From contig DATHBT010000169.1 of the NCBI GenBank assembly GCA_035295985.1, positions 1 to 17,303 on the forward strand: DNA of 17,303 bases, written 5' to 3'. This document shows, in pieces, positions 1 through 14,265 of the stretch. Below the pieces are notes generated by a model. It was given only the letters and a program-made list of their open reading frames with translations. It had not been told where the DNA came from and did no database searches. The first letter of the stretch is position 1. Every line of letters starts with the position of its first letter. The translations under genes and the position numbers were made by a program. This DNA is from JAIVGV01 sp035295985 (GTDB lineage Bacteria > Acidobacteriota > Blastocatellia > Pyrinomonadales > Pyrinomonadaceae).

Positions 1-140
1 AGATGGTGATGCCCGGCGACAACGTGGCGATGGAGGTCACGCTGATCACGCCGATAGCGATGGAGAAGGGCTTGAGGTTCGCCATCCGGGAGGGGGGCCG
101 CACCGTCGGGGCCGGCACCATCTCCGAGGTCGTCGAGTAG
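1..140 (+). CDS. tuf: Elongation factor Tu, C-terminal end (partial)
   Basis: This is the last 45 complete codons of an EF-Tu gene whose 5' part lies outside the window; the reading frame begins at base 3 and ends with TAG at 138-140. The peptide contains MVMPGDN, TPIAMEKGLRFAIREGGRT and a GAGTISEVVE tail, all diagnostic of EF-Tu domain III, the beta-barrel that helps hold aminoacyl-tRNA. EF-Tu carries aminoacyl-tRNA to the ribosomal A site in a GTP-dependent way. rpmG follows after 45 nt, which suggests cotranscription. Another tuf gene starts at the right edge of the window, so the genome has two copies near each other. Identification is secure; only the extent is limited by the window. Confidence 0.97.
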   Translation, partial: MVMPGDNVAMEVTLITPIAMEKGLRFAIREGGRTVGAGTISEVVE

Positions 141-185
141 CGCCGCCAGGTTTGGGCTAGTTTGAGTTGAAGGGTTAGAGTCGTT

Positions 186-338
186 ATGCCGCGCGATAAC
201 ATTACGTTGCAGTGCACCGAGTGCAAGAGCCGCAACTACGTGACGACGAAGAACAAGAAGACGACGCCGGAGCGGCTGGAGTTCAGCAAGTTCTGCCGTC
301 GCTGCCGTCGGCACACGGGACACAAAGAGACGAAGTAA
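186..338 (+). CDS. rpmG: Ribosomal protein L33 (bL33)
   Basis: This 50-residue protein of the large ribosomal subunit starts MPRDNITLQC and ends HTGHKETK. It has two cysteine pairs, C10-x2-C13 and C37-x2-C40, so it is the zinc-binding form of L33 rather than the cysteine-free form made under zinc limitation in some bacteria. The length matches the family. The ATG at 186 is preceded by a GAAGGG stretch at 169-174, a modest ribosome binding site. The place between tuf and tRNA-Trp/secE is the common one for rpmG. A perfect 19-bp inverted repeat begins just after its TAA stop. Confidence 0.97.
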   Translation: MPRDNITLQCTECKSRNYVTTKNKKTTPERLEFSKFCRRCRRHTGHKETK

Positions 339-399
339 ATGATGAATGCGGAATGATGAGCTGGAAGCGAAGTCTCTAATTCATCATTCCGCATTCATC
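338..399 (+). repeat. Heptad inverted repeat A (rpmG - tRNA-Trp)
   Basis: The arms 341-359 and 381-399 are perfect 19-nt reverse complements separated by a 21-nt loop. The left arm reads as 7-nt units AATGATG (338-344), AATGCGG (345-351) and AATGATG (352-358), the first using the last A of the rpmG stop codon. There is no T-run after the stem, so it does not look like an intrinsic terminator. It ends 16 nt before the mature 5' end of tRNA-Trp. It could protect the rpmG mRNA end or affect tRNA processing; that is inference. Confidence 0.9.
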
Positions 400-415
400 G
401 TTCGTCATTTCGTCC

Positions 416-491
416 AGGGGTATAGTGTCAACGGTTAGCACGTCGGTCTCCAAAACCGAAAGTACGGGTTCGAATCCTGTTACCCCTGCCA
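416..491 (+). tRNA. trpT: tRNA-Trp (CCA anticodon)
   Basis: A complete 76-nt cloverleaf can be drawn. The acceptor stem is AGGGGTA (416-422) with TACCCCT (481-487). The D stem is 425-428 with 438-441. The anticodon stem TCGGT (443-447) pairs with ACCGA (455-459) around the loop CTCCAAA, giving anticodon CCA at 450-452. The T stem is 464-468 with 476-480 around the loop TTCGAAT. The discriminator is G488 and the 3' CCA (489-491) is encoded in the DNA. The tRNA reads UGG codons. A tRNA-Trp gene just upstream of secE-nusG is a widely conserved arrangement. secE begins 25 nt downstream, so the tRNA must be cut out of a mixed transcript unless separate promoters exist; I see none. Confidence 0.97.
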
Positions 492-516
492 GCAAGTTCT
501 GAGAGGTGGAAGTCCG

Positions 517-921
517 GTGGCGAGAAGAAGAGAGGACGACGAGATTGAAGAGGGGCGGGGCGACGACGCTCAGGTGCCGCCCGAGCCGGAGCCGCCGCCG
601 GGCCGCGTAAGCTCCGCTGAAGTGTCGGCCGATGCTCCCGCCCCGCGCGCCGCGCGCTTCGGGGAGGGGCCTGAGGGCCGCGCCGCGCGCCGCGAGCGCG
701 GCGTCAAAGGCGAGCGCGCCGGGTTCTTCGAGCGCGTCGGGCAGTTCTGGCACGACATCCGCGCCGAGCTGCGGCGCGTCACCTGGCCGACGCTCAAGCA
801 GGTGCAGAGCACGACGATCATCACGATCATCGCCTGCGCCTTCTTCGCCGTCTACCTCTACATCATCGACTTCGGGTTCACGAAGCTCATCGGCGGCCTG
901 ACGAAACTTTTGGGCGGCTAA
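517..921 (+). CDS. secE: Preprotein translocase subunit SecE
   Basis: SecE is the small membrane subunit that clamps SecY in the SecYEG protein-conducting channel. The conserved core is residues 70-134: FERVGQFWHDIRAELRRV, the hallmark TWP motif at 89-91, and one membrane segment at about 98-118, as in the short single-spanning SecE of most bacteria. The first 65 or so residues are a charged, proline- and alanine-rich extension of low complexity with no recognised domain; such tails vary between lineages. The chosen start is GTG at 517, preceded by GAGAGG at 501-506. The extension makes the exact start less certain than the core. It is followed after 21 nt by nusG, the usual partner. Confidence 0.93.
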   Translation: MARRREDDEIEEGRGDDAQVPPEPEPPPGRVSSAEVSADAPAPRAARFGEGPEGRAARRERGVKGERAGFFERVGQFWHDIRAELRRVTWPTLKQVQSTTIITIIACAFFAVYLYIIDFGFTKLIGGLTKLLGG

Positions 922-942
922 CGGCGAGGGAAGTTTTACGCG

Positions 943-1503
943 ATGCAGCAGTGGTTCATCCTACACACCTACTCGGGGCACGAGAAGAAGGTGCGCGACT
1001 CCCTTAAAGCGCGCATCCGCGACACCGATCTGCAAAACGAGATCACGGAGGTGCTCGTGCCGACCGAGACGGTCGTCGAGATGCGCGGCAACAAGCGCGT
1101 CGAGTCGTCGCGGATGTTCTACCCCGGCTACGTGCTCGTCCAGATCGAGTGCGACGAGCGCGGGCACATCCCCGACAACGTCTTCCACCTGATCAAGGCG
1201 ACGCCGAAGGTGACGGGCTTCGTCGGCGGGCAGACCCCGACGCCCTTGACCCCGCAGGAGGTCGATCAGATCGTCCACAACGTGACGGAGGCGGCCGAGA
1301 AGCCGAAGCCGAAGTTCACGTACCAGCAGGGCGAGACGGTGCGCATCAAGTCGGGGCCGTTCGCCTCCTTCACGGGCAAGGTCGAGGACGTGAACGCCGA
1401 CAAGTCCACCCTCAAGGTGGTCGTCACCATCTTCGGCCGCTCGACGCCGGTCGAGCTGAACTTCCTCGACGTTGAGAAGGTCACGTTTACTGAAGAAGAG
1501 TAA
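943..1503 (+). CDS. nusG: Transcription termination/antitermination factor NusG
   Basis: NusG binds elongating RNA polymerase across the beta' clamp and beta lobe, and couples it to Rho or to ribosomal protein S10. At 186 residues it has normal length. The NGN domain spans about 1-115 (WFILHTYSGHEKKVRDSL near the start, FYPGYVLV at 59-66, PKVTGFVGG at 88-96). The KOW domain begins at about 128 with GETVRIKSGPFASFTG and runs to the end. A GAGGGA ribosome binding site lies at 926-931, 11 nt before the ATG. The gene follows secE closely, and rplK comes after a 95-nt gap filled by repeat B. Confidence 0.97.
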   Translation: MQQWFILHTYSGHEKKVRDSLKARIRDTDLQNEITEVLVPTETVVEMRGNKRVESSRMFYPGYVLVQIECDERGHIPDNVFHLIKATPKVTGFVGGQTPTPLTPQEVDQIVHNVTEAAEKPKPKFTYQQGETVRIKSGPFASFTGKVEDVNADKSTLKVVVTIFGRSTPVELNFLDVEKVTFTEEE

Positions 1504-1506
1504 GAG

Positions 1507-1595
1507 GCTGTTAGCGATTAGCTGTTAGCTTTTAGCCAAACAAAACGGCTCTGCTTTCTTGCTAACAGCTAACAGCTAACAGCTAACAGCTAAAG
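1507..1595 (+). repeat. Heptad inverted repeat B (nusG - rplK)
   Basis: The left arm 1507-1536 consists of the units GCTGTTA, GCGATTA, GCTGTTA and GCTTTTA. The right arm has four perfect GCTAACA units in a row (1561-1588) followed by GCTAAAG. Arms 1507-1536 and 1561-1590 pair at 27 of 30 positions around a 24-nt loop. The element starts 3 nt after the nusG stop and its last unit ends 3 nt before the rplK ATG, so it occupies essentially the whole gap. There is no T-run, so termination is unlikely. Confidence 0.9.
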
Positions 1596-1598
1596 ATC

Positions 1599-2024
1599 AT
1601 GGCTAAGAAAATTACCGGCTACATCAAGTTGCAGGTTCCGGCGGGGAAGGCTAACCCGGCGCCGCCCATCGGGCCGGCTCTCGGCCAGCACGGCGTCAAC
1701 ATCATGGAGTTCTGCAAGGCGTTCAACGCCAAGACCGCGCAGATGGACCCGGATTTGAAAATCCCGGTCGTCATCACGGTTTACGGCGACCGCTCCTTCA
1801 CCTTCGAGACGAAGACGCCGCCCGCGGCCGACCTGCTCAAGAAGGCTTCCGGCGTCGCCAAGGGTTCGGGCAAGCCAAACAAGGAGAAGGTCGGCACGAT
1901 CTCGCGCGACAAGATCGAGGAGATCGCGAAGCTGAAGATGCCCGACCTGAACACGACCAGCCTTGAGTCGGCCATCAAGACCATCGAGGGCACGGCCCGC
2001 AACATGGGCCTGACGGTGGAGTGA
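1599..2024 (+). CDS. rplK: Ribosomal protein L11 (uL11)
   Basis: L11 binds the GTPase-associated region of 23S rRNA with L10/L12 and takes part in factor binding and the stringent response. Its 141 residues match the family. The N-terminal domain carries the proline-rich segment PAPPIGPALGQHGVN (20-34), which is part of the thiostrepton binding area. The C-terminal rRNA-binding domain covers about 75-141 and ends EGTARNMGLTVE. The ATG at 1599 has no clear Shine-Dalgarno: the preceding 35 bases are the GCTAACA tandem repeat, with only TAAAG at 1591-1595 as a weak match. The stop codon at 2022-2024 shares its last base with the first unit of repeat C. Confidence 0.97.
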   Translation: MAKKITGYIKLQVPAGKANPAPPIGPALGQHGVNIMEFCKAFNAKTAQMDPDLKIPVVITVYGDRSFTFETKTPPAADLLKKASGVAKGSGKPNKEKVGTISRDKIEEIAKLKMPDLNTTSLESAIKTIEGTARNMGLTVE

Positions 2025-2164
2025 TTGCGGATTGTGGGATGCGGATTTCGGATTGGAAGGCAGCAGCCTTTAGACGGATCCACTACCGCAATCGTTGAGA
2101 GGGAGAGACGAATGAGAGGGCGGCGGCCTTCGGTTTGCTAATCCGGAATCCGCATCCCGCAATC
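2024..2164 (+). repeat. Heptad inverted repeat C (rplK - rplA)
   Basis: The left arm has the units ATTGCGG (2024-2030), ATTGTGG, GATGCGG and ATTTCGG. The 25-nt segments 2030-2054 and 2140-2164 are reverse complements at 23 positions, and the other two are G-U wobbles, so all 25 positions can pair. The loop is long (85 nt) and contains a small hairpin, AAGGC with GCCTT, near 2057-2070. The element starts inside the rplK stop codon. The ribosome binding site of rplA (GGAGAA, 2187-2192) lies outside it. Confidence 0.88.
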
Positions 2165-2198
2165 GAAAGCGTCTCGCTGGCACCTCGGAGAAGTTGTT

Positions 2199-2903
2199 AT
2201 GCCGAAACGTGGGAAGAAGTACCGCGCGGCCCTGGAGAAGATCGAGCTGGATCGCAAGTACACGCTCGACGAGGGGCTGGCGAAGATTAAGGAAGTGGCG
2301 GCCGTGACGGCCCGCCGGTTCGACGAGACGGTCGAGTTGACGATGTGGCTCGGCGTCGATCCGCGCAAGGCCGATCAGCTCGTGCGCGGCACCATCGTGC
2401 TGCCGCACGGCATTGGGAGGTCGAAGCGCGTGCTCGTCATCGCGGGCGGCGACAAGCAGCGCGAGGCCGAGGAGGCCGGCGCTGACTTCGTCGGCGCGGA
2501 AGACGCCGTGGATCGCATCAAGGGCGGCTGGCTCGACTTCGACGCCGTCATCGCCACGCCCGACATGATGCGGCTCGTCGGCGCTTTGGGTAAAGTGCTC
2601 GGCCCGCGCGGCCTGATGCCGAACCCGAAGACGGGGACGGTGACGATGGACGTGCGCACGGCCGTGCGCGAGACGAAGGCCGGCAAGGTGGAGTACCGCG
2701 TGGACAAGACTGGCGTCATCCACGTCGGCGTCGGCAAGGTCTCCTTCGACGCGGACAAGCTGCGCGAGAACATCCAGACGCTGACCGACGCGGTCGTCAA
2801 GGCGAAGCCGGCGACGGCGAAGGGCAAGTACGTCAAGAAAGTTAACCTGGCCGCGACGATGAGTCCGGGCGTCCTCCTGGACGAGACCGTTTACGCGCGA
2901 TAG
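2199..2903 (+). CDS. rplA: Ribosomal protein L1 (uL1)
   Basis: L1 forms the mobile stalk near the E site and helps release deacylated tRNA; in many bacteria it also represses the L11-L1 operon by binding its mRNA. The protein is 234 residues, the same as in E. coli. The L1 signature LGPRGLMPNPKTGTVT lies at 134-149, after IATPDMMRLVGALGKV. Domain I is formed by the two ends and domain II by about 68-160. The ATG at 2199 follows GGAGAA (2187-2192), a good ribosome binding site. rplJ begins only 19 nt after the TAG stop. I did not identify an L1-binding mimic upstream of rplK. Confidence 0.97.
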   Translation: MPKRGKKYRAALEKIELDRKYTLDEGLAKIKEVAAVTARRFDETVELTMWLGVDPRKADQLVRGTIVLPHGIGRSKRVLVIAGGDKQREAEEAGADFVGAEDAVDRIKGGWLDFDAVIATPDMMRLVGALGKVLGPRGLMPNPKTGTVTMDVRTAVRETKAGKVEYRVDKTGVIHVGVGKVSFDADKLRENIQTLTDAVVKAKPATAKGKYVKKVNLAATMSPGVLLDETVYAR

Positions 2904-2922
2904 GCGAGGGGGGATTAGAGAG

Positions 2923-3453
2923 ATGAAAACCAGAGAGCAGAAGCAGAAAGACCTCGAAGCCCTCGCGCAGGAATTCCAGCAGGCGACCGCCGCGATGTTC
3001 ATCGGCTTCAACAAGCTGACGGTGGCGAAGGATCAGGAACTCCGCAACGCCCTGCGCGAGGCGGGCGCGAAGTACTCGGTCGTCAAGAACACGCTCGCGC
3101 GCCGCGCCGCCGAGGGCACGCCCTTCGCCCAGGCGACGGAGCATTTTAAAGGCGTGACGGCCGTCGCCGTCGCCTCCGACCCGGTCACGCTGGCGAAGGC
3201 CGTTTCGCGGTTCACGAAGGAGAACCCGGACGTGTTCACCTTCAAGGCGGGCGTCGTCGAGGGGCGCGTCGTCGCCATCGGCGACGTTGAAGAGTTGGCC
3301 TCGCTGCCGCCGAAGGAGGAACTGATCTCGAAGGTCATGTTCCTCATCAACGCGCAGGCGCAGCGGCTTGCCACGGTCATCTCGGCCGTGCCGCGCAACC
3401 TCGCCGTCGTCGTCAACCAGATCAGCGAACAGAAAGGCGGCCAAGCCGCCTAA
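2923..3453 (+). CDS. rplJ: Ribosomal protein L10 (uL10)
   Basis: L10 anchors the L12 dimers to the 23S rRNA and forms the base of the ribosomal stalk. The 176 residues comprise an N-terminal rRNA-binding domain (about 1-135, with GFNKLTVAKDQELRNALREA and YSVVKNTLARRA) and a C-terminal helix (about 137-170) that holds L12 dimers. The ATG at 2923 follows G-rich sequence at 2906-2912 and AGAGAG at 2917-2922. The rplA-rplJ gap is only 19 nt, too short for the L10-binding leader that represses this operon in many bacteria. The distance to rplL, in contrast, is 292 nt. Confidence 0.96.
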   Translation: MKTREQKQKDLEALAQEFQQATAAMFIGFNKLTVAKDQELRNALREAGAKYSVVKNTLARRAAEGTPFAQATEHFKGVTAVAVASDPVTLAKAVSRFTKENPDVFTFKAGVVEGRVVAIGDVEELASLPPKEELISKVMFLINAQAQRLATVISAVPRNLAVVVNQISEQKGGQAA

Positions 3454-3462
3454 CGATTTTCG

Positions 3463-3558
3463 ATTGCGGATTGCGGAATGCGGATTTGAAAACAAGCAGC
3501 TCGCTCGGCTCGACGCCCGCTGCTTTCAATCCGCAATCCGAATTCCGCAATCCGCAAT
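3463..3558 (+). repeat. Heptad inverted repeat D (rplJ - rplL)
   Basis: The left arm has the units ATTGCGG, ATTGCGG and AATGCGG (3463-3483). The segment 3463-3479 is a perfect 17-nt reverse complement of 3542-3558. Closer in, AAGCAGC (3494-3500) pairs with GCTGCTT (3519-3525), and an extra unit on the right side stays partly unpaired. The element begins 9 nt after the rplJ stop. It uses the same unit family as repeat C. Confidence 0.88.
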
Positions 3559-3745
3559 TTGAAGAGTCAGCCGGACGCGGTAAAACGGGCGCACGGTTTG
3601 TCAGGCCGAACGCGCCCCGGACGCACGCAAATCGCCCGCGATGCAACGGGCGGCGGCGGGCGTCCCGTGGGTTCTCCTGCTGCGAAACTTGAAACCGAAG
3701 AGACAGCAACACTAGAACCCTTCCCGAGGAGGATGAGAGGTAATC
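3559..3745 (+). promoter_or_regulatory. Structured rplL leader region
   Basis: This is the rest of the rplJ-rplL gap and has no gene. A stem-loop of GGGTTCT (3669-3675) with AGAACCC (3714-3720) encloses a second stem, TGCTG (3678-3682) with CAGCA (3704-3708), around an A-rich loop. It ends just before a strong AGGAGG (3728-3733) and GAGAGG (3735-3740) ahead of the rplL ATG. L12 is needed in several copies per ribosome, so separate control of rplL is plausible; a function for this structure is inference. Confidence 0.4.
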
Positions 3746-4132
3746 ATGGCACTTTCGAATCAAGAGATCGTTGACGCGCTGAAGGAGAAGTCGCTCCTTG
3801 AGGCGGCCGAGCTGGTGAAGATGCTCGAAGAGGCGTTCGGCGTGTCGGCCGCGGCGGCGGCCGTGGCGGCCCCGGCCGCGGGCGGCGGCGCTGCCGCGGC
3901 GGCGGCCCCGGCCGAGGAGAAGACCGAGTTCGACGTGATCCTGCAGGCCGCGGGCGGCAACAAGATCAACGTCATCAAGGTCGTCCGCGAGATCACGGCG
4001 CTCGGCCTCAAGGAGGCCAAGGACCTGGTCGAGAGCGCCCCGAAGGCCGTCAAGGAGGGAGTCTCGAAGGAAGAGGCCGAGACCATCCGCGCCAAGCTGG
4101 CCGACGCCGGCGCGACCGTCGAAGTCAAGTAA
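3746..4132 (+). CDS. rplL: Ribosomal protein L7/L12 (bL12)
   Basis: L12 is the multicopy stalk protein that recruits translational GTPases to the ribosome. Its 128 residues show the usual three parts. The N-terminal dimerisation helices are about 1-33. An alanine/glycine/proline-rich hinge (about 34-56) has runs of alanine. The C-terminal factor-binding domain is about 59-128 and includes KTEFDVIL, GGNKINVIKVVREIT and GLKEAKDLVE. The ATG at 3746 has GAGAGG at 3735-3740, 5 nt upstream, and AGGAGG further up. The gene is separated from both rplJ and rpoB by long structured gaps, so its expression can differ from that of its neighbours. Confidence 0.97.
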   Translation: MALSNQEIVDALKEKSLLEAAELVKMLEEAFGVSAAAAAVAAPAAGGGAAAAAAPAEEKTEFDVILQAAGGNKINVIKVVREITALGLKEAKDLVESAPKAVKEGVSKEEAETIRAKLADAGATVEVK

Positions 4133-4137
4133 CACGT

Positions 4138-4215
4138 GTGACGGGTAAACGGCGACGGGTGGCGGGAAAGAATTTGTCTTCTCCCGTCACCTGTCAACCC
4201 GCCACGGTTTACGTC
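4138..4215 (+). repeat. Heptad inverted repeat E (rplL - rpoB, first)
   Basis: The left arm has the units GTGACGG, GTAAACG, GCGACGG and GTGGCGG (4138-4165). The right arm has CCGTCAC, CTGTCAA, CCCGCCA and CGGTTTA (4184-4211). Pairing is imperfect because the right arm has an extra unit: GTAAAC (4145-4150) pairs with GTTTAC (4207-4212), and the inner segment GGTGGCGGGA pairs with TCCCGTCACC at 9 of 10 positions. It starts 5 nt after the rplL stop and has no T-run. Confidence 0.75.
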
Positions 4216-4218
4216 CTC

Positions 4219-4248
4219 TTGACAGTCGGGCCGCGCGGCGGCTAAGGT
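4219..4248 (+). promoter_or_regulatory. Candidate sigma-70-type promoter for rpoB-rpoC
   Basis: A perfect -35 hexamer TTGACA is at 4219-4224. With an 18-nt spacer the -10 region is TAAGGT (4243-4248), which keeps the key T, A and final T of TATAAT. The spacer is GC-rich and the -10 is weak, so confidence is moderate. If it is active, transcription would start near 4255 and give a leader of about 200 nt before rpoB. Confidence 0.4.
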
Positions 4249-4302
4249 GGGGGAGTTGAGGCGCGAGCGTTGTTACTCCCACAATCTGGTTGAAGTACTG
4301 TA

Positions 4303-4359
4303 ACCGCCATTAAAAAAGCGGTCGGAGCCCCGTGCGCTCCGGCTGCGTTTTGTCGTCTT
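4303..4359 (+). terminator. Possible attenuator hairpins upstream of rpoB
   Basis: Two adjacent small stems are visible: ACCGC (4303-4307) with GCGGT (4318-4322), and CGGAGC (4323-4328) with GCTCCG (4336-4341) around a 7-nt loop. They are followed by GGCTGCGTTTT and a second T-rich patch ending at about 4360. The T-run is short and displaced from the stem, so this would at most be a partial terminator. An attenuator between rplL and rpoB is known in E. coli, which makes the position suggestive. Confidence 0.3.
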
Positions 4360-4369
4360 TATCGACCGT

Positions 4370-4440
4370 GACAACCGACAGGTGAGTGGTGGCAAGAAAA
4401 CCGGGCTTTAACTCTTGTCGCCCCTCACCTGTCGCTTGTC
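4370..4440 (+). repeat. Heptad inverted repeat F (upstream of rpoB)
   Basis: Arms 4370-4396 and 4414-4440 form a 27-position stem with only two mismatches (4375/4435 and 4387/4423) and two G-U pairs, around a 17-nt loop. The units are of the ACAGGTG/AGTGGTG type, and the right arm reads CCTCACC. It ends 3 nt before the rpoB ribosome binding site AAAGGA (4444-4449). It is the only one of the nine elements that is not next to a stop codon. Confidence 0.88.
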
Positions 4441-4456
4441 AGTAAAGGAATAAAAG

Positions 4457-8923
<4,467 letters not shown>

Positions 8924-8925
8924 AA

Positions 8926-9039
8926 GTAAGCGGTGGGTGGTGAGCGGCGAGCAGTTAAAAGCTGCCCCGCTCACCGCCCACTGCCGATCTAAAGTCGAAA
9001 CCTTTTTTAACTGCTTACTGCTTACTGCTCTCTGCTCAC
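8926..9039 (+). repeat. Heptad repeat G: three-arm element (rpoB - rpoC)
   Basis: Arm L (8926-8960) has the units GTAAGCG, GTGGGTG, GTGAGCG, GCGAGCA and GTTAAAA. Arm M (8961-8984) pairs with L: 8930-8947 with 8967-8984 gives 18 of 18 positions including two G-U. Arm R (9005-9039) is made of CTGCTTA-type units and pairs with all of L at 25 of 35 Watson-Crick positions, or 32 of 35 counting G-U. That includes an 11-bp perfect block, 8950-8960 with 9005-9015. L:M and L:R cannot form together in full. Arm R ends 2 nt before the rpoC ribosome binding site AGGAGA (9042-9047). Confidence 0.85.
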
Positions 9040-9052
9040 TTAGGAGACAACC

Positions 9053-13282
<4,230 letters not shown>

Positions 13283-13311
13283 ACAGCCTCGCCGCCTGTC
13301 GGGGCAACAGG

Positions 13312-13347
13312 AAAAGGGGCGGTTTCATCAAAGAAGCCGCCCTTTTT
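13312..13347 (+). terminator. Intrinsic terminator after rpoC
   Basis: GGGCGGTTTC (13317-13326) pairs with GAAGCCGCCC (13333-13342) over 10 positions with one G-U, loop ATCAAA, followed directly by five T residues (13343-13347). The A-run at 13312-13315 can extend the stem into the T-run. It lies 30 nt after the rpoC stop, so it should close the rpoBC transcript and separate it from the rpsL operon. Confidence 0.92.
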
Positions 13348-13411
13348 CGTGTCCGCGGGAGGCGACGGCGAGGGCGCGCCGGATGAATTTCGTTCGCGGC
13401 CTTCGCCCGGC

Positions 13412-13440
13412 TTGACAGACATAGTGTCGTTCCGTACAAT
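13412..13440 (+). promoter_or_regulatory. Strong promoter of the rpsL-rpsG-fusA-tuf operon
   Basis: TTGACA (13412-13417) and TACAAT (13435-13440) are separated by exactly 17 nt, which is almost the sigma-70 consensus. It is placed between the rpoC terminator and rpsL. The transcript would begin near 13447, giving a leader of about 400 nt. Confidence 0.85.
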
Positions 13441-13446
13441 CCCCCG

Positions 13447-13850
13447 TTTGGACTGCTAGTCCATTTCCCGATAGTGCAACGCTTGAGTCGGTTCTGCCGG
13501 TGCGGAGGCGTTGCCCGGCTGATCGTTCGTCGGTCGGCCGCTTGAAAATATTGTGGCGTAAACGGCGCGCGCCCTGCCTTGGGCAGAATCCGGCGCGTGG
13601 CCCGCAGGTTAGGCTAGGGGGGTTAAAAGTCTCCCGCTCCGCCGATTGAAGCGACGCCACAGAGAAACTTTGGCCGTTTTGGGGAGGCCAGCATCCGCAC
13701 CTCGAAGCGTCAGAACATCCCCGAAGCTAACTGAATAACTTAGGCAAGCCGCGTCTTGCGCTGACTGCCGGACACGTTCCGGTGAGAGGCAGGATTCGGA
13801 GCCTTTTGCGCTTTCGCGAAAGACGGTCTCGCAAAGAGGACGGAAAAGTA
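13447..13850 (+). promoter_or_regulatory. Long structured 5' leader of rpsL
   Basis: This region of about 400 nt has no convincing gene but many stems. TGGACT (13449-13454) pairs with AGTCCA (13458-13463) at the expected 5' end. GCAACGC (13476-13482) pairs with GCGTTGC (13508-13514). A 10-bp stem with two wobbles pairs 13516-13525 with 13531-13540. A stacked stem combines 13568-13573/13592-13597 with 13574-13578/13582-13586. Smaller stems are at 13671-13690, 13744-13759 and 13768-13782. Finally TTTGCG (13805-13810) pairs with CGCAAA (13830-13835), enclosing CTTTCGCGAAAG (13811-13822) and touching the rpsL ribosome binding site. I recognise no known riboswitch or RNA family. Control of S12/S7 synthesis is a plausible role. 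Confidence 0.45.
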
Positions 13851-14258
13851 GTGCCGACGATCAACCAGCTCGTTCGCAAGGGACGCCAGGCGGTCAAGTA
13901 CAAGACGGCCAGCCCCGCGCTCCAGTCCAGCCCGCAGAAGCGCGGCGTCTGCACGCGCGTCTATACGCAGACGCCCAAGAAGCCGAACTCGGCGCTGCGC
14001 AAGGTGGCCCGCGTCCGCCTGACTAACGGCGTCGAGGTGACGACCTACATCCCCGGCGTCGGCCACAACCTTCAGGAGCACTCCATCGTGCTCATCCGCG
14101 GCGGGCGCGTGAAGGATTTGCCCGGCGTGCGCTACCACGTCATCCGCGGCACCCTCGACTCTGTCGGCGTCACGGATCGCAAGCAGGGGCGCTCGAAGTA
14201 CGGCGCGAAGCGGCCGAAGGGCGGCGCGGCGGCCGGCGCGGCCAAGGGTAAGAAGTAA
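13851..14258 (+). CDS. rpsL: Ribosomal protein S12 (uS12)
   Basis: S12 is part of the decoding centre of the small subunit. The chosen start is GTG at 13851, giving MPTINQLVRKGRQ, the normal family N-terminus, with AGAGGA at 13835-13840 as binding site. An upstream in-frame GTG at 13782 would add 23 arginine-rich residues not found in the family. The 135-residue protein has QTPKKPNSALRKV (40-52) with K43, and KDLPGVRYHV (88-97) with K88 and D89. These are the wild-type residues at positions where streptomycin resistance mutations arise, and D89 is the site of methylthiolation in some bacteria. The end is a GGAAAGAAKGKK tail. rpsG follows after 128 nt. Confidence 0.97.
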   Translation: MPTINQLVRKGRQAVKYKTASPALQSSPQKRGVCTRVYTQTPKKPNSALRKVARVRLTNGVEVTTYIPGVGHNLQEHSIVLIRGGRVKDLPGVRYHVIRGTLDSVGVTDRKQGRSKYGAKRPKGGAAAGAAKGKK

Positions 14259-14265
14259 GGAAGCC

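Noticed and set aside
1561..1595. CRISPR-like or satellite array (GCTAACA tandem)
   Set aside because: Units are 7 nt with no spacers, and the array is one arm of an inverted repeat.
1507..1595. Intrinsic terminators at the heptad hairpins
   Set aside because: None of the nine stems is followed by a T-run, unlike the clear terminator at 13312-13347, and they lie inside an operon that must be read through.
3598..3626. Promoter before rplL (TTGTCA)
   Set aside because: There is no TATAAT-like hexamer at suitable distance and the region is GC-rich.
13601..13660. tRNA or tmRNA 3'-end-like sequence in the rpsL leader (G-run, TTAAAAG, CTCCGCC)
   Set aside because: The T loop does not fit TTCNANT, no acceptor partner or CCA is found, and no second half can be drawn.
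13782..13850. N-terminal extension of rpsL from an upstream in-frame GTG
   Set aside because: The added residues are arginine-rich and absent from S12 proteins, while GTG 13851 gives the canonical MPTINQLVRKG start with AGAGGA upstream.
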